From CAKSXP01 sp964609305 (GTDB lineage: Bacteria; Bacillota; Clostridia; Oscillospirales; Oscillospiraceae), in NCBI GenBank assembly GCA_964609305.1, contig CAZSRK010000041.1, forward strand, positions 1 to 19,079: DNA of 19,079 bases, given 5' to 3'. Shown here piece after piece: positions 15,243 to 19,079 of the stretch. The translations under genes and the position numbers were made by a program. A model generated the notes under the pieces. That model was not told the origin of the DNA. It did no database searches and saw only the letters and a list, made by a program, of their open reading frames with translations. Each line of letters opens with the position of its first letter. Position 1 is the stretch's first letter.

Positions 15243-15845
15243 ATGAAAGAAAACTATCAGAAGCAGCTCGACGAGCTCACATCCGGCCTCGGCTCCGGGA
15301 AGCCGACACTGCTGCTGCATAGCTGCTGCGGGCCGTGCAGCAGCTATGTTCTGGAGTATTTGACGCAATATTTCGATGTGACGCTGCTGTTTTACGGACC
15401 GAATATCCAGCCCCGTGAAGAATACCTCAAGCGTCTGGAGTATCAGAAAAAGCTGCTTGCTGAGATGCCCTGCGCGCAGGGCGTATCCCTGCTGGAGTGC
15501 GAATACGACGGCGAAAGCTTCACGCGCTCCGTGCGTGGCCTGGAGGGGGAGCCGGAGGGTGGCAGGAGGTGCACGGAGTGCTTTCGGCTGCGTATCGGCG
15601 AAACGGCAAGGCTCGCGCACGAGAATGGCTTTGACTATTTCTGCACGACGCTTTCGGTCTCGCCGCACAAGGACGTCGTGCGCATAAACGCCATCGGCCG
15701 GGAACTTTCGGAAAAATACGGCGTCAAATGGCTGCCCAACGATTTCAAAAAGCGCGGCGGCTATCAGCGGAGTATAGAGCTGTCGCGGCAGTACGGCCTG
15801 TACCGTCAAGACTATTGCGGCTGTTTTTACAGCAAACGCGGTTGA
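15243..15845 (+). CDS. queH: Epoxyqueuosine reductase QueH
   Basis: This 200-residue protein should perform the last step of queuosine synthesis, reduction of epoxyqueuosine to queuosine in tRNA, with a 4Fe-4S cluster and a metal ion. Family motifs are clear: HSCCGPCSSYVLEYL (Cys28, 29, 32), FYGPNIQPREEY, GRRCTECFRLR (Cys110, 113), TTLSVSPHKD and QDYCGCFYS (Cys192, 194). The start chosen is ATG 15243; an in-frame extension upstream would overlap the flavoprotein gene and lacks family similarity. It lies 5 nt after that gene and has no good ribosome binding site, so it is probably translationally coupled. The promoter of queT starts within its stop codon. Confidence 0.95.
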   Translation: MKENYQKQLDELTSGLGSGKPTLLLHSCCGPCSSYVLEYLTQYFDVTLLFYGPNIQPREEYLKRLEYQKKLLAEMPCAQGVSLLECEYDGESFTRSVRGLEGEPEGGRRCTECFRLRIGETARLAHENGFDYFCTTLSVSPHKDVVRINAIGRELSEKYGVKWLPNDFKKRGGYQRSIELSRQYGLYRQDYCGCFYSKRG

Positions 15846-15870
15846 CAGCGCGGGATTTGTAGGCTACTAT
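15842..15870 (+). promoter_or_regulatory. Promoter of queT-galU
   Basis: TTGACA (15842-15847) overlaps the queH stop codon; after 17 nt comes TACTAT (15865-15870). Expected start near 15877, giving an 80-nt leader. Confidence 0.82.
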
Positions 15871-15891
15871 ACTATGGCAGCAATTAAATAA

Positions 15892-15948
15892 CGGCAGGTT
15901 TCCACACCCTGCCGGCCGGGCCCTGTCCGGCACATAAAAAATGGGAGG
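15892..15948 (+). ncRNA. preQ1 riboswitch candidate (class I-like pseudoknot with inserted hairpin)
   Basis: Stem P1 is CGGCAGG (15892-15898) / CCTGCCG (15908-15914), with loop TTTCCACAC. In the preQ1-I class a GG-TTC...CACACC loop pairs with the end of an A-rich tail. Here the tail is CATAAAAAATGG (15933-15944), and loop CCA (15902-15904) can pair with TGG (15942-15944) as UAG/CUA does in Bacillus. Between P1 and the tail lies an extra hairpin GCCGG/CCGGC (15915-15931). The pseudoknot would cover GGGAGG (15943-15948), the ribosome binding site, so preQ1 binding should reduce queT translation. No covariance search was run. Confidence 0.75.
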
Positions 15949-15956
15949 TCTGACCT

Positions 15957-16490
15957 GTGAAAAGAATGAATACCAAAAGCCTTGTTTTGTCCGCCGCCGT
16001 CGCCGCGATATATACGGTGATGAGCTATTTTGGAAACATTTTCGGTCTGACATACGGTCCGATACAGTGCCGCTTTGCCGAGGCGCTGTGCGTACTCCCA
16101 TTTTTCTTCCCGGGGACTGTCTGGGGGCTGTTCCTGGGCTGCGTGCTTACAAATCTTATGAGTGCCTATGGCGTTATCGATATAGTTTTTGGCTCGCTCG
16201 CCACGCTTATGGCGGGGCTGGTGACGACGCGCGTGTCGAAATGGTGGCTTGCCCCGCTGCCCTGCATCGTCATAAATGGCGTAGTTGTCGGCGCGGTCAT
16301 CGCATGGATGGAGGCCGGCGCGACAACGGCGTTCTGGGCCGTTTATGCCTATAACGCGCTGACCGTCGCGGCCGGGGAAGCGGTCGCATGCTACATACTC
16401 GGCTCCATTATCTTAAAGGCGGTGCCGAAAATCGCGCCCCTGCGCGAGCTTATCCCGCCTGAGAGGAAGGAACGCATATATGAAAATTAG
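15957..16490 (+). CDS. queT: Queuosine precursor transporter QueT (ECF substrate-binding component)
   Basis: The 177-residue integral membrane protein belongs to the QueT family, S-components of ECF transporters that import preQ1 or related queuosine precursors. Diagnostic stretches are LTYGPIQCRFAEALCVLPFF (about 29-48) and GVIDIVFGSLATLMAGLVTT (about 72-91), with about five to six membrane helices. Start: GTG 15957, 8 nt after GGGAGG; the ATG at 15966 is too far from it. The leader has a preQ1-type RNA, which strongly supports the substrate. The shared ECF module (T and A components) is not in the window. It overlaps galU by 11 nt. Confidence 0.93.
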   Translation: MKRMNTKSLVLSAAVAAIYTVMSYFGNIFGLTYGPIQCRFAEALCVLPFFFPGTVWGLFLGCVLTNLMSAYGVIDIVFGSLATLMAGLVTTRVSKWWLAPLPCIVINGVVVGAVIAWMEAGATTAFWAVYAYNALTVAAGEAVACYILGSIILKAVPKIAPLRELIPPERKERIYEN

Positions 16491-17361
16491 AAAAGCCGTC
16501 ATACCGGCGGCGGGGATGGGAACAAGGATGCTCCCCGCCACAAAGACGGTGCCGAAGGAGCTGCTGCCTCTGGTCGACAAGCCGGTGCTCCACTATATAG
16601 TGGAGGAGGCAGTGCTGTCCGGCGCGGAGGAGATAATAATCATAACCAGTCCGGGCAAGTCGGCTATGGACGATTATTTCAGGCCCTCGGGCGATCTTTA
16701 TGAGAAGCTCTGCCGCGTCGGAAAGCAGCGCGAGGCGGAGCTGATACGCCAGACTTACGAGATGGCGAAGTTCACCTTTGTAACGCAGGAGGAGCAGAAG
16801 GGCCTGGGCCACGCGGTCTGGTGCGCAAGGCATGCCGTCGGGGATGAGGCTTTCGGTATCCTGCTCGGCGACGACATCATGCTCTGCCATGAAAAGCCGG
16901 TGCTGCGCCAGCTTGTGGACGCGGCAGAGAAATATTCCTGTTCTGCCATCGCGACGCGCGAGGTGGATGACGAGCATGTCGTCAAATATTCGTCGCTGAA
17001 GCTCTCCCCGCTGGAGGAGCGCATATACGAGATAGAGGATATGAACGAGAAGCCCTCGCTGGAGGAGAAGTTCTCAAACAACGCGATCATGGGACGCTAT
17101 GTGCTCACGCCGGAGATATTCGAAATTCTCGGGCGTACGGGTCCTGGCCGCAACGGGGAAATACAGCTCACCGACGGCCTGCGCGAGCTGTGTCTCAGCG
17201 AGCGGATGATCGCCGTCGACTTTCTCGGCATGCGCTATGATACGGGCAATCCCTGCGACTATATCTCAACTTTCCTGGATTTCGCGCTTGCGGATCCGCA
17301 GGTCTCGGAATTCACGAGGAAGCTGATACTCAGCAAAGCGCGCGAGCTGGGCGCGCAGTAA
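16480..17361 (+). CDS. galU: UTP-glucose-1-phosphate uridylyltransferase
   Basis: The 293-residue enzyme makes UDP-glucose from UTP and glucose-1-phosphate for cell-wall glycans, glycolipids and galactose metabolism. Motifs: AVIPAAGMGTRMLPATKTVP (about 6-25) binds the nucleotide; KELLPLVDKP follows. QKGLGHAVWCA, LLGDDI, a NAIMGRYVLTPEIF segment and NGEIQLTDGL are typical of GalU/GtaB. Length is normal. The start ATG 16480 lies inside the end of queT, with GAGGAAGG about 9 nt upstream, so its translation is likely coupled to queT and thereby exposed to the riboswitch-like leader. This coupling of queuosine uptake with galU is unusual. Confidence 0.95.
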   Translation: MKIRKAVIPAAGMGTRMLPATKTVPKELLPLVDKPVLHYIVEEAVLSGAEEIIIITSPGKSAMDDYFRPSGDLYEKLCRVGKQREAELIRQTYEMAKFTFVTQEEQKGLGHAVWCARHAVGDEAFGILLGDDIMLCHEKPVLRQLVDAAEKYSCSAIATREVDDEHVVKYSSLKLSPLEERIYEIEDMNEKPSLEEKFSNNAIMGRYVLTPEIFEILGRTGPGRNGEIQLTDGLRELCLSERMIAVDFLGMRYDTGNPCDYISTFLDFALADPQVSEFTRKLILSKARELGAQ

Positions 17362-17380
17362 AGCCGGATAAAAATAAAAC

Positions 17381-17438
17381 TTCATGCGCCTTGGGCGTAC
17401 CACGACACAGGGCAAAAGCCGGGGTGCATGAAATTTTT
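17381..17438 (+). terminator. Probable terminator after galU, with a large structured loop
   Basis: TTCATGCGCC (17381-17390) pairs with GGTGCATGAA (17423-17432; one G-T pair) and ATTTTT follows. The 32-nt loop can fold further. A terminator is the simplest reading; a small RNA is also possible. Confidence 0.6.
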
Positions 17439-17510
17439 GCGCATGTGGGCCGGATCCGGCCCGCGCGCTGTGATTTTATGGCCGTGCCGCTGAAAGAGGC
17501 ACATGGTCAA

Positions 17511-17536
17511 TTTTGCTATGCTTTTGCATAGCAAAA
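17511..17536. terminator. Perfect 11-bp hairpin in the galU-glnA gap
   Basis: TTTTGCTATGC and GCATAGCAAAA flank a TTTT loop. It is symmetric and can act on either strand. Confidence 0.55.
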
Positions 17537-17564
17537 AAGTAGCCATCGGAAGATGGCTGCTTTT
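17535..17564 (-). terminator. Terminator of glnA
   Basis: A 13-bp stem with one G-T pair around GGAA; read on the minus strand it ends in CTACTTTTTT. It lies 34 nt past the glnA stop codon. Its left arm shares its first bases with the preceding hairpin, so the two structures compete slightly. Confidence 0.75.
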
Positions 17565-17597
17565 CATATGGAGGATAACTGATCCGCTTTGAACGGC

Positions 17598-18926
17598 TCA
17601 GTATGCGATGATGTATTTGGAGATTTCCCAGTTGCTCACGCGGGTGCGGTACTCATCCCACTCGGCGCGCTTGCCGCTGACATACTGGGACATTATATGT
17701 TCGCCGAGGGTCTCGGCAACGAGCTCATCCTTCTGCAATTCCGCGATGGCCTCCTCAAGGCTGCCGGGCAGGCTGTCTACACCATGCGCCTTGCGAGTTC
17801 CCTCATCCATGGCGAAGATGTTTTCGGTGACCTCGGCCGGCGGGGTCATGCCCTTTTCGATGCCGTCGAGTCCGGCGGCGAGGCAGACGGCCAGCGCCAG
17901 ATAGGGGTTGCAGGAGGGGTCGGGGCAGCGCAGCTCAACACGGGTCGACTGGCCGCGCGCGGCGGGGATACGGATAAGCGCGGAGCGGTTGGAGGCGCTC
18001 CAGGCCATGTAGCAGGGGGCCTCGTATCCGGGCACAAGCCTCTTGTAGGAGTTGACCAGCGGGTTGGTGATGGCGGTGATGCCCTTCATATGGTGCAGGA
18101 TTCCGGCGATGAAAGAGTATGCCTCCTTGGAGAGTTGCTTGTCGCCGTTCTCGTCGAAGAATACGTTTTTACCGTCCTTGAAAAGGCTCATGTTGGTGTG
18201 CATGCCGCTGCCGTTGATGCCGAAGATGGGCTTGGGCATGAACGTGGCGTGCAGGCCGTTTATCTGCGCAAGGGTCTTGACGGCGAGCTTGAAGGTCATG
18301 ATATTGTCGGCGGTCGTCAGCGCATCGGCGTATTTGAAGTCGATCTCATGCTGGCCAGCGGCGACCTCGTGGTGGGAGGCCTCTATCTCAAAGCCGAGCT
18401 TTTCGAGGTTTAGGCAAATCTCGCGGCGGGTGCTCTCACCGTGGTCGAGGGGGCCAAGGTCGAAGTATCCGGCCTCGTCACCGGTCTGAGTGGTGGGACG
18501 GCCCTTCTCGTCAGTTTCGAACAGGAAAAACTCGCACTCGGGGCCGACATTAAAGACATAGCCGAGGCTTGCGGCGCGGTCGAGCGTGCGCTTGAGCGTG
18601 CCGCGCGGGTCGCCGACGAAGGGGGTGCCGTCGGGGTTGTATACGTCGCAGATAAGGCGGGCGACCTTGCCGTACTGCGGCCGCCAGGGCAGGATAGCGA
18701 AAGTGTCGAGGTCCGGGCGCAGATACTGGTCGGACTCATGGATCCTGGTAAAGCCCTCGATAGAGCTGCCGTCGATCATGATCTGGTTATTAACGGCCTT
18801 TTCTATCTGCGAGGCGGTGATTGCGACGTTTTTGAGCTGGCCGAAGATGTCGGTAAACTGCATGCGGATGAACTCTACGTCATCCTCCTGTACCATGCGG
18901 ATGATGTCTTCCTTGCAGTAACTCAT
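17598..18926 (-). CDS. glnA: Glutamine synthetase, type I
   Basis: The 442-residue enzyme makes glutamine from glutamate, ammonia and ATP and works as a dodecamer. Signature sequences are present: FTDIFGQLKNVAI near the N terminus, metal ligands in GPECEFFLFE (Glu130, Glu132), HHEVAAGQHEIDF (Glu187, Glu194), and NGSGMHTNMSLF (His243). NRSALIRIP and VELRCPDPSCNPYLALA follow. Length matches the GSI-alpha group of Firmicutes (Bacillus type), which is controlled by feedback rather than by adenylylation. The start is the ATG at 18926, with AAAGGAG 10 nt upstream; the open frame further upstream covers the promoter and leader and is not coding. Its leader has an attenuator-like hairpin. Confidence 0.97.
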   Translation of the reverse strand: MSYCKEDIIRMVQEDDVEFIRMQFTDIFGQLKNVAITASQIEKAVNNQIMIDGSSIEGFTRIHESDQYLRPDLDTFAILPWRPQYGKVARLICDVYNPDGTPFVGDPRGTLKRTLDRAASLGYVFNVGPECEFFLFETDEKGRPTTQTGDEAGYFDLGPLDHGESTRREICLNLEKLGFEIEASHHEVAAGQHEIDFKYADALTTADNIMTFKLAVKTLAQINGLHATFMPKPIFGINGSGMHTNMSLFKDGKNVFFDENGDKQLSKEAYSFIAGILHHMKGITAITNPLVNSYKRLVPGYEAPCYMAWSASNRSALIRIPAARGQSTRVELRCPDPSCNPYLALAVCLAAGLDGIEKGMTPPAEVTENIFAMDEGTRKAHGVDSLPGSLEEAIAELQKDELVAETLGEHIMSQYVSGKRAEWDEYRTRVSNWEISKYIIAY

Positions 18927-18957
18927 ATTGGAAAGGCTCCTTTCAGAAATTGTTTGT

Positions 18958-18997
18958 AAAAAAGGATAAGGCGCTCCTGCCGAAGCAGGAGCGCCTT
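18958..18997 (-). promoter_or_regulatory. Attenuator-like hairpin in the glnA leader
   Basis: On the minus strand AAGGCGCTCCTGC-TTCG-GCAGGAGCGCCTT forms a perfect 13-bp stem with a UUCG loop, followed by ATCCTTTTTT (A6 at 18958-18963 on the plus strand). It begins only about 13 nt after the expected transcript start. The arm GCTCCT could also pair with the AGGAGC of the ribosome binding site at about 18935-18940. Confidence 0.65.
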
Positions 18998-19016
18998 TGC
19001 TCGTTTCGATGGGCTG

Positions 19017-19045
19017 ATTATAAATGAAGCGCGCGAAAATGTCAA
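19017..19045 (-). promoter_or_regulatory. Consensus sigma-A promoter of glnA
   Basis: Minus strand: TTGACA (19040-19045), a 17-nt spacer and TATAAT (19017-19022). Both hexamers are perfect; start expected near 19010. Confidence 0.9.
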
Positions 19046-19079
19046 TAGCCTTGCGCTGATTTTTTTCACTTTTTTTCAA

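Noticed and set aside
17589..18413. 274-codon plus-strand frame
   Set aside because: Shadow of glnA, which is certain.
18927..19079. Longer glnA start up to the window edge
   Set aside because: This segment holds a perfect promoter and a leader hairpin; the family start is the ATG at 18926 with its own ribosome binding site.
1..19079. CRISPR array, tRNA or rRNA genes, prophage or transposase genes
   Set aside because: None seen: no regular repeat-spacer pattern, no tRNA-like arms with TTCRA motif, and no integrase, transposase or phage structural motif on either strand.

Overview
The window looks like a chromosomal segment of a fairly GC-rich anaerobic member of the Clostridia, probably an Oscillospiraceae/Ruminococcaceae-type gut bacterium. 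The basis is indirect. Ribosomal, glutamine synthetase and GalU proteins are of Firmicutes type, sigma-A promoters have consensus boxes with 17-nt spacers, and ribosome binding sites are strong AGGAGG sequences. There are many lipoproteins and SLH/S-layer-like proteins, a QueH/QueT queuosine-salvage pair behind a preQ1-type RNA, and several oxygen-sensitive Fe-S/flavin enzymes. No species call is possible from sequence reading alone.

Layout. Bases 1-1778 hold the 3' end of a large beta-rich surface protein whose codon use differs from the rest. Two hairpin terminators separate it from the rplJ-rplL operon (minus strand, 1925-2884), which has its own promoter and an L10-type leader with an attenuator. 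Bases 3303-7346 carry three lipoprotein-like genes: one split at a C6 run, one intact solute-binding protein, and one with two frame changes that runs into a 118-bp foldback repeat. Bases 7536-10089 hold an SLH-anchored L,D-transpeptidase and a dCMP deaminase 10 nt downstream.

Bases 10240-15237 form a redox/aromatic-metabolism block: a DAPG/phloretin-hydrolase-family protein (minus), a broken membrane acyltransferase (plus), an Old Yellow Enzyme/FAD fusion reductase (minus) and a divergent Fe-S flavoprotein (plus). The two divergent intergenic regions have good promoters with inverted repeats inside or between them. Phloretin hydrolase and an OYE-type flavanone-cleaving reductase are known flavonoid-degradation activities of gut Clostridia, so a polyphenol-degradation role is a reasonable but unproven hypothesis.

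Bases 15243-17361 carry queH, then a promoter, a preQ1-I-like pseudoknot with an inserted hairpin over the ribosome binding site, queT, and galU overlapping queT. Three hairpins fill the gap to glnA (minus, 17598-18926). glnA has a consensus promoter and a strong hairpin with a U-run in its short leader.

The most interesting items are the unusual preQ1-like leader, the glnA leader hairpin, the foldback repeat, the hydrolase/OYE pair with its altered OYE active site, and the concentration of frame disruptions (four sites in three genes). The last could be real decay, phase variation or sequencing error.
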